This document shows positions 34,837-46,904 of a DNA stretch of 64,000 bases, one piece after another (within the stretch, counting starts at the first letter, position 1; each line of letters begins with the position of its first letter). Position numbers and translations under genes: made by a program. The notes beneath the pieces are model-generated. The model was not told where the DNA came from and searched no databases. It saw only the letters and a list, made by a program, of their open reading frames with translations. Source of the stretch: Actinernus sp. WN-2022 (taxonomy: Eukaryota; Cnidaria; Anthozoa; Actiniaria; Actinernidae); assembly GCA_030867875.1 (NCBI GenBank), contig JAOWCC010000245.1, forward strand, positions 55,973 through 119,972, in the 5' to 3' direction.

Positions 34837-37800
34837 CCGGGTAGGCAAAAAATCTTGGATTTCTGACAAAAAACTAAAACCCACTCAATATGCTTCAAAA
34901 TGATCTCAAACAATCTCCTTGGTAGCTTCAGAACATGAATGGACTAAGTTGGAGAAAGAATTGAAGAAAAAAATGAACATCTTCAAAAATGGTCGAATCT
35001 GGATATTTTTTGCCAGACCGGGTAGGGCAAAAATCTCAGATTTCTGACAAAAACTAAAAACAACTCAATATGCTTCAAAATTATCTCAAACAATATGCTG
35101 ATAGTTTGCAGACATGAATGGATTAAGTTGGAGAAAGAATTGAAGAAAAAAAATGAACATCTTCAAAAATGGTCAAATCTGGATATTTTTTGCCAGACCG
35201 GGTAGGCCAAAAATCTCAGATTTCTGACAAAAACTAAAAACAACTCAATATGCTTCAAAATTATCTCAAACAATATGCTGATAGTTTGCAGACATGAATG
35301 GATTAAGTTGGAGAAAGAATTGAAGAAAAAAATGAACATCTTCAAAAATGGTCAAATCTGGATATTTTTTGCCAGACCGGGTAGGCGAAAAATCTCAGAT
35401 TTCTGACAAAAACTAAAAACAACTCAATATGCTTCAAAATTATCTCAAACAATATGCTGATAGTTTGCAGACATGAATGGATTAAGTTGGAGAAAGAATT
35501 GAAGAAAAAAATGAACATCTTCAAAAATGGTCAAATCTGGATATTTTTTGCCAGACCGGGTAGGCGAAAAATCTCAGATTTCTGACAAAAACTAAAAACA
35601 ACTCAATATGCTTCAAAATTATCTCAAACAATATGCTGATAGTTTGCAGACATGAATGGATTAAGTTGGAGAAAGAATTGAAGAAAAAAATGAACATCTT
35701 CAAAAATGGTCAAATCTGGATATTTTTTGCCAGACCGGGTAGGCCAAAAATCTCAGATTTCTGACAAAAACTAAAAACAACTCAATATGCTTCAAAATTA
35801 TCTCAAACAATCTCCTTGGTAGCTTCAGAACATGAATGGACTAAGTTGGAGAAAGAATTGAAGAAAAAAATTAACATCTTCAAAAATGGTCAAATCTGGA
35901 TATTTTTTGCCAGACCGGGTAGGCCAAAAATCTCAGATTTCTGAAAAAAACTAAAAACAACTCAATATGCTTCAAAATTATCTCAAACAATATGCTGATA
36001 GTTTGCAGACATGAATGGATTAAGTTGGAGAAAGAATTGAAGAAAAAAATGAACATCTTCAAAAATGGTCAAATCTGGATATTTTTTGCCAGACCGGGTA
36101 GGCCAAAAATCTCAGATTTCTGACAAAAACTAAAAACAACTCAATATGCTTCAAAATGATCTCAAACAATCTCCTTGGTAGCTTCAGAACACGAATGGAT
36201 TAAGTTGGAGAAAGAATTGAAGAAAAAAATGAACATCTTCAAAAATGGTCAAATCTGGATATTTTTTGCCAGACCGGGTAGGCCAAAAATCTCAGATTTC
36301 TGACAAAAACTAAAAACAACTCAATATGCTTCAAAATTATCTCAAACAATATGCTGATAGTTTGCAGACATGAACGGATTAAGTTGGAGAAAGAATTGAA
36401 GAAAAAAATGAACATCTTCAAAAATGGTCGAATCTGGATATTTTTTGCCAGACCGGGTAGGCCAAAAATCTCAGATTTCTGACAAAAACTAAAAACAACT
36501 CAATATGCTTCAAAATTATCTCAAACAATATGCTGATAGTTTGCAGACATGAATGGATTAAGTTGGAGAAAGAATTGAAGAAAAAAAATGAACATCTTCA
36601 AAAATGGTCAAATCTGGATATTTTTTGCCAGACCGGGTAGGCCAAAAATCTCAGATTTCTGACAAAAACTAAAAACAACTCAATATGCTTCAAAATTATC
36701 TCAAACAATATGCTGATAGTTTGCAGACATGAATGGATTAAGTTGGAGAAAGAATTGAAGAAAAAAAATGAACATCTTCAAAAATGGTCGAATCTGGATA
36801 TTTTTTGCCAGACCGGGTAGGGCAAAAATCTCAGATTTCTGACAAAAACTAAAAACAACTCAATATGCTTCAAAATTATCTCAAACAATATGCTGATAGT
36901 TTGCAGACATGAATGGATTAAGTTGGAGAAAGAATTGAAGAAAAAAAATGAACATCTTCAAAAATGGTCGAATCTGGATATTTTTTGCCAGACCGGGTAG
37001 GGCAAAAATCTCAGATTTCTGACAAAAACTAAAAACAACTCAATATGCTTCAAAATTATCTCAAACAATATGCTGATAGTTTGCAGACATGAATGGATTA
37101 AGTTGGAGAAAGAATTGAAGAAAAAAAATGAACATCTTCAAAAATGGTCAAATCTGGATATTTTTTGCCAGACCGGGTAGGCCAAAAATCTCAGATTTCT
37201 GACAAAAACTAAAAACAACTCAATATGCTTCAAAATTATCTCAAACAATATGCTGATAGTTTGCAGACATGAATGGATTAAGTTGGAGAAAGAATTGAAG
37301 AAAAAAATTAACATCTTCAAAAATGGTCAAATCTGGATATTTTTTGCCCGACCGGGTAGGCGAAAAATCTCAGATTTCTGACAAAAACTAAAAACAACTC
37401 AATATGCTTCAAAATTATCTCAAACAATATGCTGATAGTTTGCAGACATGAATGGATTAAGTTGGAGAAAGAATTGAAGAAAAAAATGAACATCTTCAAA
37501 AATGGTCAAATCTGGATATTTTTTGCCCGACCGGGTAGGCGAAAAATCTCAGATTTCTGACAAAAACTAAAAACAACTCAATATGCTTCAAAATTAGCTC
37601 AAACAATATGCTGATAGTTTGCAGACATGAATGGATTAAGTTGGAGAAAGAATTGAAGAAAAAAATGAACATCTTCAAAAATGGTCAAATCTGGATATTT
37701 TTTGCCAGACCGGGTAGGCCAAAAATCTCAGATTTCTGACAAAAACTAAAAACAACTCAATATGCTTCAAAATTATCTCAAACAATATGCTGATAGTTTG

Positions 37801-40183
37801 CAGACATGAATGGATTAAGTTGGAGAAAGAATTGAAGAAAAAAATGAACATCTTCAAAAATGGTCAAATCTGGATATTTTTTGCCAGACCGGGTAGGCCA
37901 AAAATCTCAGATTTCTGACAAAAACTAAAAACAACTCAATATGCTTCAAAATTATCTCAAACAATATGCTGATAGTTTGCAGACATGAATGGATTAAGTT
38001 GGAGAAAGAATTGAAGAAAAAAATGAACATCTTCAAAAATGGTCAAATCTGGATATTTTTTGCCAGACCGGGTAGGCCAAAAATCTCAGATTTCTGACAA
38101 AAACTAAAAACAACTCAATATGCTTCAAAATTATCTCAAACAATATGCTGATAGTTTGCAGACATGAATGGATTAAGTTGGAGAAAGAATTGAAGAAAAA
38201 AATGAACATCTTCAAAAATGGTCAAATCTGGATATTTTTTGCCAGACCGGGTAGGCCAAAAATCTCAGATTTCTGACAAAAACTAAAAACAACTCAATAT
38301 GCTTCAAAATTATCTCAAACAATATGCTGATAGTTTGCAGACATGAATGGATTAAGTTGGAGAAAGAATTGAAGAAAAAAATGAACATCTTCAAAAATGG
38401 TCAAATCTGGATATTTTTTGCCAGACCGGGTAGGCCAAAAATCTCAGATTTCTGACAAAAACTAAAAACAACTCAATATGCTTCAAAATTATCTCAAACA
38501 ATATGCTGATAGTTTGCAGACATGAATGGATTAAGTTGGAGAAAGAATTGAAGAAAAAAATGAACATCTTCAAAAATGGTCAAATCTGGATATTTTTTGC
38601 CAGACCGGGTAGGCCAAAAATCTCAGATTTCTGACAAAAACTAAAAACAACTCAATATGCTTCAAAATTATCTCAAACAATATGCTGATAGTTTGCAGAC
38701 ATGAATGGATTAAGTTGGAGAAAGAATTGAAGAAAAAAATGAACATCTTCAAAAATGGTCAAATCTGGATATTTTTTGCCAGACCGGGTAGGCCAAAAAT
38801 CTCAGATTTCTGACAAAAACTAAAAACAACTCAATATGCTTCAAAATTATCTCAAACAATATGCTGATAGTTTGCAGACATGAATGGATTAAGTTGGAGA
38901 AAGAATTGAAGAAAAAAATGAACATCTTCAAAAATGGTCAAATCTGGATATTTTTTGCCCGACCGGGTAGGCGAAAAATCTCAGATTTCTGACAAAAACT
39001 AAAAACAACTCAATATGCTTCAAAATTATCTCAAACAATATGCTGATAGTTTGCAGACATGAATGGATTAAGTTGGAGAAAGAATTGAAGAAAAAAATGA
39101 ACATCTTCAAAAATGGTCAAATCTGGATATTTTTTGCCAGACCGGGTAGGCCAAAAATCTCAGATTTCTGACAAAAACTAAAAACAACTCAATATGCTTC
39201 AAAATTATCTCAAACAATATGCTGATAGTTTGCAGACATGAATGGATTAAGTTGGAGAAAGAATTGAAGAAAAAAATGAACATCTTCAAAAATGGTCAAA
39301 TCTGGATATTTTTTGCCAGACCGGGTAGGCCAAAAATCTCAGATTTCTGACAAAAACTAAAAACAACTCAATATGCTTCAAAATTATCTCAAACAATATG
39401 CTGATAGTTTGCAGACATGAATGGATTAAGTTGGAGAAAGAATTGAAGAAAAAAATGAACATCTTCAAAAATGGTCAAATCTGGATATTTTTTGCCAGAC
39501 CGGGTAGGCCAAAAATCTCAGATTTCTGACAAAAACTAAAAACAACTCAATATGCTTCAAAATTATCTCAAACAATATGCTGATAGTTTGCAGACATGAA
39601 TGGATTAAGTTGGAGAAAGAATTGAAGAAAAAAATGAACATCTTCAAAAATGGTCAAATCTGGATATTTTTTGCCAGACCGGGTAGACCAAAAATCTCAG
39701 ATTTCTGACAAAAACTAAAAACAACTCAATATGCTTCAAAATTATCTCAAACAATATGCTGATAGTTTGCAGACATGAATGGATTAAGTTGGAGAAAGAA
39801 TTGAAGAAAAAAATGAACATCTTCAAAAATGGTCAAATCTGGATATTTTTTGCCAGACCGGGTAGACCAAAAATCTCAGATTTCTGACAAAAACTAAAAA
39901 CAACTCAATATGCTTCAAAATTATCTCAAACAATATGCTGATAGTTTGCAGACATGAATGGATTAAGTTGGAGAAAGAATTGAAGAAAACAATCTACATC
40001 TTCAAAAATGGTAGGCGAAAAATCTCAGATTTCTGACAAAAAGTAAAAACCACTCAATATGCTTCAAAATGATCTCAAAAATCTCCTTGGTAGCTTCAGA
40101 ACATGAATGGACTAAGTTGGAGTTAGAATTGAAGAAAAAAATCAACATCTTCAAAAATGGTCAAATCTGGATTTTTTAGCCAG
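34837..40183 (+). repeat. Insert-free 5.3-kb A/B mosaic, duplicate of 18.6-24.3 kb
   Basis: Order and variants match the first copy: two CGAAAA units, AAATTAACATC B, CTGAAAAAAACT A, CACGAATGG B, CATGAACGG A (36372-36380), two tandem GGGCAAAA A8 units, AAATTAACATC A, two GCCCGACC units and ATTAGCTC (about 37595). It lacks two monomers (359 bp) of the first copy in the stretch around 38-39 kb. Confidence 0.85.
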
Positions 40184-40422
40184 TGTCTATCCTTCATAAC
40201 ATACCTGAATATCCGCTCTCCTTTCTCGACACCTTCATAACACGACCTCAATATCTTCCTGTCTCCACACATCAGAAGCAGTGTCTATCTTGTTTAGATG
40301 AGTTACGTTGTCAGGTCCCAGGAACTCCATGGCCAGTAGGTACATATCCTGTCGAGATATCGATATCGTTTAGAAGTTTATTCTGCATTTAAGGTACCGA
40401 CCATTATGATAATTAGTAGACA
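40184..40422 (+). repeat. 239-bp insert copy 23 (first of pair)
   Basis: Majority form, counterpart of copy 12, with the GAAAACAATCTAC junction-deleted unit upstream at 40010. Confidence 0.9.
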
Positions 40423-40601
40423 CCGGGTAGGCAAAAAATCTTGGATTTCTGACAAAAAACTAAAACCCACTCAATATGCTTCAAAATGATCTCAAACAAT
40501 CTCCTTGGTAGCTTCAGAACATGAATGGACTAAGTTGGAGAAAGAATTGAAGAAAAAAATGAACATCTTCAAAAATGGTCAAATCTGGATTTTTTAGCCA
40601 G

Positions 40602-40840
40602 TGTCTATCCTTCATAACATACCTGAATATCCGCTCTCCTTTCTCGACACCTTCATAACACGACCTCAATATCTTCCTGTCTCCACACATCAGAAGCAGT
40701 GTCTATCTTGTTTAGATGAGTTACGTTGTCAGGTCCCAGGAACTCCATGGCCAGTAGGTACATATCCTGTCGAGATATCGATATCGTTTAGAAGTTTATT
40801 CTGCATTTAAGGTACCGACCATTATGATAATTAGTAGACA
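40602..40840 (+). repeat. 239-bp insert copy 24 (second of pair)
   Basis: Majority form, counterpart of copy 13. Confidence 0.9.
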
Positions 40841-43138
40841 CCGGGTAGGCAAAAAATCTTGGATTTCTGACAAAAAACTAAAACCCACTCAATATGCTTC
40901 AAAATGATCTCAAACAATCTCCTTGGTAGCTTCAGAACATGAATGGACTAAGTTGGAGAAAGAATTGAAGAAAAAAATGAACATCTTCAAAAATGGTCGA
41001 ATCTGGATATTTTTTGCCAGACCGGGTAGGGCAAAAATCTCAGATTTCTGACAAAAACTAAAAACAACTCAATATGCTTCAAAATTATCTCAAACAATAT
41101 GCTGATAGTTTGCAGACATGAATGGATTAAGTTGGAGAAAGAATTGAAGAAAAAAAATGAACATCTTCAAAAATGGTCAAATCTGGATATTTTTTGCCAG
41201 ACCGGGTAGGCCAAAAATCTCAGATTTCTGACAAAAACTAAAAACAACTCAATATGCTTCAAAATTATCTCAAACAATATGCTGATAGTTTGCAGACATG
41301 AATGGATTAAGTTGGAGAAAGAATTGAAGAAAAAAATGAACATCTTCAAAAATGGTCAAATCTGGATATTTTTTGCCCGACCGGGTAGGCAAAAAATCTC
41401 AGATTTCTGACAAAAACTAAAAACAACTCAATATGCTTCAAAATTATCTCAAACAATATGCTGATAGTTTGCAGACATGAATGGATTAAGTTGGAGAAAG
41501 AATTGAAGAAAAAAATGAACATCTTCAAAAATGGTCAAATCTGGATATTTTTTGCCAGACCGGGTAGGCCAAAAATCTCAGATTTCTGACAAAAACTAAA
41601 AACAACTCAATATGCTTCAAAATTATCTCAAACAATATGCTGATAGTTTGCAGACATGAATGGATTAAGTTGGAGAAAGAATTGAAGAAAAAAATGAACA
41701 TCTTCAAAAATGGTCAAATCTGGATATTTTTTGCCAGACCGGGTAGGCCAAAAATCTCAGATTTCTGACAAAAACTAAAAACAACTCAATATGCTTCAAA
41801 ATTATCTCAAACAATATGCTGATAGTTTGCAGACATGAATGGATTAAGTTGGAGAAAGAATTGAAGAAAAAAATGAACATCTTCAAAAATGGTCAAATCT
41901 GGATATTTTTTGCCAGACCGGGTAGGCCAAAAATCTCAGATTTCTGACAAAAACTAAAAACAACTCAATATGCTTCAAAATTATCTCAAACAATATGCTG
42001 ATAGTTTGCAGACATGAATGGATTAAGTTGGAGAAAGAATTGAAGAAAAAAATGAACATCTTCAAAAATGGTCAAATCTGGATATTTTTTGCCAGACCGG
42101 GTAGGCCAAAAATCTCAGATTTCTGACAAAAACTAAAAACAACTCAATATGCTTCAAAATTATCTCAAACAATATGCTGATAGTTTGCAGACATGAATGG
42201 ATTAAGTTGGAGAAAGAATTGAAGAAAAAAATGAACATCTTCAAAAATGGTCAAATCTGGATATTTTTTGCCAGACCGGGTAGACCAAAAATCTCAGATT
42301 TCTGACAAAAACTAAAAACAACTCAATATGCTTCAAAATTATCTCAAACAATATGCTGATAGTTTGCAGACATGAATGGATTAAGTTGGAGAAAGAATTG
42401 AAGAAAAAAATGAACATCTTCAAAAATGGTCAAATCTGGATATTTTTTGCCAGACCGGGTAGACCAAAAATCTCAGATTTCTGACAAAAACTAAAAACAA
42501 CTCAATATGCTTCAAAATTATCTCAAACAATATGCTGATAGTTTGCAGACATGAATGGATTAAGTTGGAGAAAGAATTGAAGAAAAAAATGAACATCTTC
42601 AAAAATGGTCAAATCTGGATATTTTTTGCCAGACCGGGTAGACCAAAAATCTCAGATTTCTGACAAAAACTAAAAACAACTCAATATGCTTCAAAATTAT
42701 CTCAAACAATATGCTGATAGTTTGCAGACATGAATGGATTAAGTTGGAGAAAGAATTGAAGAAAAAAATGAACATCTTCAAAAATGGTCAAATCTGGATA
42801 TTTTTTGCCAGACCGGGTAGGCCAAAAATCTCAGATTTCTGACAAAAACTAAAAACAACTCAATATGCTTCAAAATTATCTCAAACAATATGCTGATAGT
42901 TTGCAGACATGAATGGATTAAGTTGGAGAAAGAATTGAAGAAAAAAATCTACATCTTCAAAAATGGTAGGCGAAAAATCTCAGATTTCTGACAAAAAGTA
43001 AAAACCACTCAATATGCTTCAAAATGATCTCAAAAATCTCCTTGGTAGCTTCAGAACATGAATGGACTAAGTTGGAGTTAGAATTGAAGAAAAAAATCAA
43101 CATCTTCAAAAATGGTCAAATCTGGATTTTTTAGCCAG
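40841..43138 (+). repeat. Thirteen-monomer module, expanded relative to its duplicate
   Basis: Post-insert B, GGGCAAAA A8, A, a unique GCCCGACCGGGTAGGCAAAAAATCTC hybrid junction near 41.38 kb, four plain A, three GTAGACC units, a junction-deleted unit (42965) and a GGAGTTAG B. It is about four monomers longer than 25002-26582. Confidence 0.86.
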
Positions 43139-43377
43139 TGTCTATCCTTCATAACATACCTGAATATCCGCTCTCCTTTCTCGACACCTTCATAACACGA
43201 CCTCAATATCTTCCTGTCTCCACACATCAGAAGCAGTGTCTATCTTGTTTAGATGAGTTACGTTGTCAGGTCCCAGGAACTCCATGGCCAGTAGGTACAT
43301 ATCCTGTCGAGATATCGATATCGTTTAGAAGTTTATTCTGCATTTAAGGTACCGACCATTATGATAATTAGTAGACA
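43139..43377 (+). repeat. 239-bp insert copy 25 (first of pair)
   Basis: Majority form, counterpart of copy 14. Confidence 0.9.
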
Positions 43378-43556
43378 CCGGGTAGGCAAAAAATCTTGGA
43401 TTTCTGACAAAAAACTAAAACCCACTCAATATGCTTCAAAATGATCTCAAACAATCTCCTTGGTAGCTTCAGAACATGAATGGACTAAGTTGGAGAAAGA
43501 ATTGAAGAAAAAAATGAACATCTTCAAAAATGGTCAAATCTGGATTTTTTAGCCAG

Positions 43557-43795
43557 TGTCTATCCTTCATAACATACCTGAATATCTGCTCTCCTTTCTC
43601 GACACCTTCATAACACGACCTCAATATCTTCCTGTCTCCACACATCAGAAGCAGTGTCTATCTTGTTTAGATGAGTTACGTTGTCAGGTCCCAGGAACTC
43701 CATGGCCAGTAGGTACATATCCTGTCGAGATATCGATATCGTTTAGAAGTTTATTCTGCATTTAAGGTACCGACCATTATGATAATTAGTAGACA
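43557..43795 (+). repeat. 239-bp insert copy 26 (second of pair, C-to-T variant)
   Basis: CTGCTC at offset 31, counterpart of copy 15, with the 25-bp-deleted unit at 44205. It is the last C-to-T copy in the window. Confidence 0.9.
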
Positions 43796-44487
43796 CCGGG
43801 TAGGCAAAAAATCTTGGATTTCTGACAAAAAACTAAAACCCACTCAATATGCTTCAAAATGATCTCAAACAATCTCCTTGGTAGCTTCAGAACATGAATG
43901 GACTAAGTTGGAGAAAGAATTGAAGAAAAAAATGAACATCTTCAAAAATGGTCGAATCTGGATATTTTTTGCCAGACCGGGTAGGGCAAAAATCTCAGAT
44001 TTCTGACAAAAACTAAAAACAACTCAATATGCTTCAAAATTATCTCAAACAATATGCTGATAGTTTGCAGACATGAATGGATTAAGTTGGAGAAAGAATT
44101 GAAGAAAAAAAATGAACATCTTCAAAAATGGTCAAATCTGGATATTTTTTGCCAGACCGGGTAGGCCAAAAATCTCAGATTTCTGACAAAAACTAAAAAC
44201 AACTCAATATGCTGATAGTTTGCAGACATGAATGGATTAAGTTGGAGAAAGAATTGAAGAAAAAAATGAACATCTTCAAAAATGGTCAAATCTGGATATT
44301 TTTTGCCAGACCGGGTAGGCGAAAAATCTCAGATTTCTGACAAAAAGTAAAAACCACTCAATATGCTTCAAAATGATCTCAAAAATCTCCTTGGTAGCTT
44401 CAGAACATGAATGGACTAAGTTGGAGTTAGAATTGAAGAAAAAAATCAACATCTTCAAAAATGGTCAAATCTGGATTTTTTAGCCAG
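43796..44487 (+). repeat. Four-monomer linker, duplicate of 27.2-27.9 kb
   Basis: Same order as the first copy, including the complete junction before the GTAAAAACC B monomer near 44.31 kb. Confidence 0.87.
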
Positions 44488-44726
44488 TGTCTATCCTTCA
44501 TAACATACCTGAATATCCGCTCTCCTTTCTCGACACCTTCATAACACGACCTCAATATCTTCCTGTCTCCACACATCAGAAGCAGTGTCTATCTTGTTTA
44601 GATGAGTTACGTTGTCAGGTCCCAGGAACTCCATGGCCAGTAGGTACATATCCTGTCGAGATATCGATATCGTTTAGAAGTTTATTCTGCATTTAAGGTA
44701 CCGACCATTATGATAATTAGTAGACA
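44488..44726 (+). repeat. 239-bp insert copy 27 (first of a 417-bp pair)
   Basis: Majority form. The following spacer begins as a post-insert class B monomer and becomes class A at 44792, so this pair has period 417 instead of 418. Confidence 0.9.
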
Positions 44727-44904
44727 CCGGGTAGGCAAAAAATCTTGGATTTCTGACAAAAAACTAAAACCCACTCAATATGCTTCAAAATTATCTCAAA
44801 CAATATGCTGATAGTTTGCAGACATGAATGGATTAAGTTGGAGAAAGAATTGAAGAAAAAAATGAACATCTTCAAAAATGGTCAAATCTGGATTTTTTAG
44901 CCAG

Positions 44905-45143
44905 TGTCTATCCTTCATAACATACCTGAATATCCGCTCTCCTTTCTCGACACCTTCATAACACGACCTCAATATCTTCCTGTCTCCACACATCAGAAGC
45001 AGTGTCTATCTTGTTTAGATGAGTTACGTTGTCAGGTCCCAGGAACTCCATGGCCAGTAGGTACATATCCTGTCGAGATATCGATATCGTTTAGAAGTTT
45101 ATTCTGCATTTAAGGTACCGACCATTATGATAATTAGTAGACA
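44905..45143 (+). repeat. 239-bp insert copy 28, class A left flank
   Basis: Majority element sequence. The monomer to its left carries the class A block, with only its final bases (GGATTTTTTAGCCAG) of the insert-associated type. This is one of four inserts with this flank. Confidence 0.9.
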
Positions 45144-45501
45144 CCGGGTAGGCAAAAAATCTTGGATTTCTGACAAAAAACTAAAACCCACTCAATATGC
45201 TTCAAAATGATCTCAAACAATCTCCTTGGTAGCTTCAGAACATGAATGGACTAAGTTGGAGAAAGAATTGAAGAAAAAAATGAACATCTTCAAAAATGGT
45301 CAAATCTGGATATTTTTTGCCAGACCGGGTAGACCAAAAATCTCAGATTTCTGACAAAAACTAAAAACAACTCAATATGCTTCAAAATTATCTCAAACAA
45401 TATGCTGATAGTTTGCAGACATGAATGGATTAAGTTGGAGAAAGAATTGAAGAAAAAAATGAACATCTTCAAAAATGGTCAAATCTGGATTTTTTAGCCA
45501 G
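45144..45501 (+). repeat. Two-monomer linker between inserts
   Basis: A post-insert class B monomer is followed by a GTAGACC class A monomer that ends in the insert-associated GGATTTTTTAGCCAG. The two together make the 597-bp insert spacing. Confidence 0.88.
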
Positions 45502-45740
45502 TGTCTATCCTTCATAACATACCTGAATATCCGCTCTCCTTTCTCGACACCTTCATAACACGACCTCAATATCTTCCTGTCTCCACACATCAGAAGCAGT
45601 GTCTATCTTGTTTAGATGAGTTACGTTGTCAGGTCCCAGGAACTCCATGGCCAGTAGGTACATATCCTGTCGAGATATCGATATCGTTTAGAAGTTTATT
45701 CTGCATTTAAGGTACCGACCATTATGATAATTAGTAGACA
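45502..45740 (+). repeat. 239-bp insert copy 29, class A left flank
   Basis: Majority form, 597 bp after the previous insert and 746 bp before the next, so it belongs to no pair. Confidence 0.9.
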
Positions 45741-46247
45741 CCGGGTAGGCAAAAAATCTTGGATTTCTGACAAAAAACTAAAACCCACTCAATATGCTTC
45801 AAAATGATCTCAAACAATCTCCTTGGTAGCTTCAGAACATGAATGGACTAAGTTGGAGAAAGAATTGAAGAAAAAAATGAACATCTTCAAAAATGGTCAA
45901 ATCTGGATATTTTTTGCCAGACCGGGTAGACCAAAAATCTCAGATTTCTGACAAAAACTAAAAACAACTCAATATGCTTCAAAATTATCTCAAACAATAT
46001 GCTGATAGTTTGCAGACATGAATGGATTAAGTTGGAGAAAGAATTGAAGAAAAAAATCTACATCTTCAAAAATGGTAGGCGAAAAATCTCAGATTTCTGA
46101 CAAAAAGTAAAAACCACTCAATATGCTTCAAAATGATCTCAAAAATCTCCTTGGTAGCTTCAGAACATGAATGGACTAAGTTGGAGTTAGAATTGAAGAA
46201 AAAAATCAACATCTTCAAAAATGGTCAAATCTGGATTTTTTAGCCAG
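45741..46247 (+). repeat. Three-monomer linker
   Basis: Post-insert B, a GTAGACC A unit that is junction-deleted at 46074, and a GGAGTTAG B monomer leading to the next insert. Confidence 0.87.
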
Positions 46248-46486
46248 TGTCTATCCTTCATAACATACCTGAATATCCGCTCTCCTTTCTCGACACCTTC
46301 ATAACACGACCTCAATATCTTCCTGTCTCCACACATCAGAAGCAGTGTCTATCTTGTTTAGATGAGTTACGTTGTCAGGTCCCAGGAACTCCATGGCCAG
46401 TAGGTACATATCCTGTCGAGATATCGATATCGTTTAGAAGTTTATTCTGCATTTAAGGTACCGACCATTATGATAATTAGTAGACA
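46248..46486 (+). repeat. 239-bp insert copy 30 (first of pair)
   Basis: Majority form, first member of the last 418-bp pair in the window. Confidence 0.9.
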
Positions 46487-46665
46487 CCGGGTAGGCAAAA
46501 AATCTTGGATTTCTGACAAAAAACTAAAACCCACTCAATATGCTTCAAAATGATCTCAAACAATCTCCTTGGTAGCTTCAGAACATGAATGGACTAAGTT
46601 GGAGAAAGAATTGAAGAAAAAAATGAACATCTTCAAAAATGGTCAAATCTGGATTTTTTAGCCAG

Positions 46666-46904
46666 TGTCTATCCTTCATAACATACCTGAATATCCGCTC
46701 TCCTTTCTCGACACCTTCATAACACGACCTCAATATCTTCCTGTCTCCACACATCAGAAGCAGTGTCTATCTTGTTTAGATGAGTTACGTTGTCAGGTCC
46801 CAGGAACTCCATGGCCAGTAGGTACATATCCTGTCGAGATATCGATATCGTTTAGAAGTTTATTCTGCATTTAAGGTACCGACCATTATGATAATTAGTA
46901 GACA
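46666..46904 (+). repeat. 239-bp insert copy 31 (second of pair)
   Basis: Majority form. It starts the 2363-bp spacing to the next insert and marks the change to alternating A/B modules. Confidence 0.9.

Larger units (their letters stand above)
30756..44791 (+). other. Copy 2 of a ~14-kb segmental duplication
   Basis: This corresponds to 14583-28235 with the same order of insert pairs, C-to-T insert variants, GCCCGACC units and private substitutions. The right edge is sharp. At 44792 the spacer monomer switches from class B to class A sequence (AAAATTATC instead of AAAATGATC), while copy 1 continues as class B at 28236. Left of 30756 the monomer subtypes also disagree with copy 1. I compared landmarks and translations rather than every base, so percent identity is not stated. 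Confidence 0.83.

Noticed and set aside
44796..44993. 65-codon minus-strand frame at four insert/class A junctions
   Set aside because: It is created by joining the insert to a class A monomer and exists only at those recombinant junctions.
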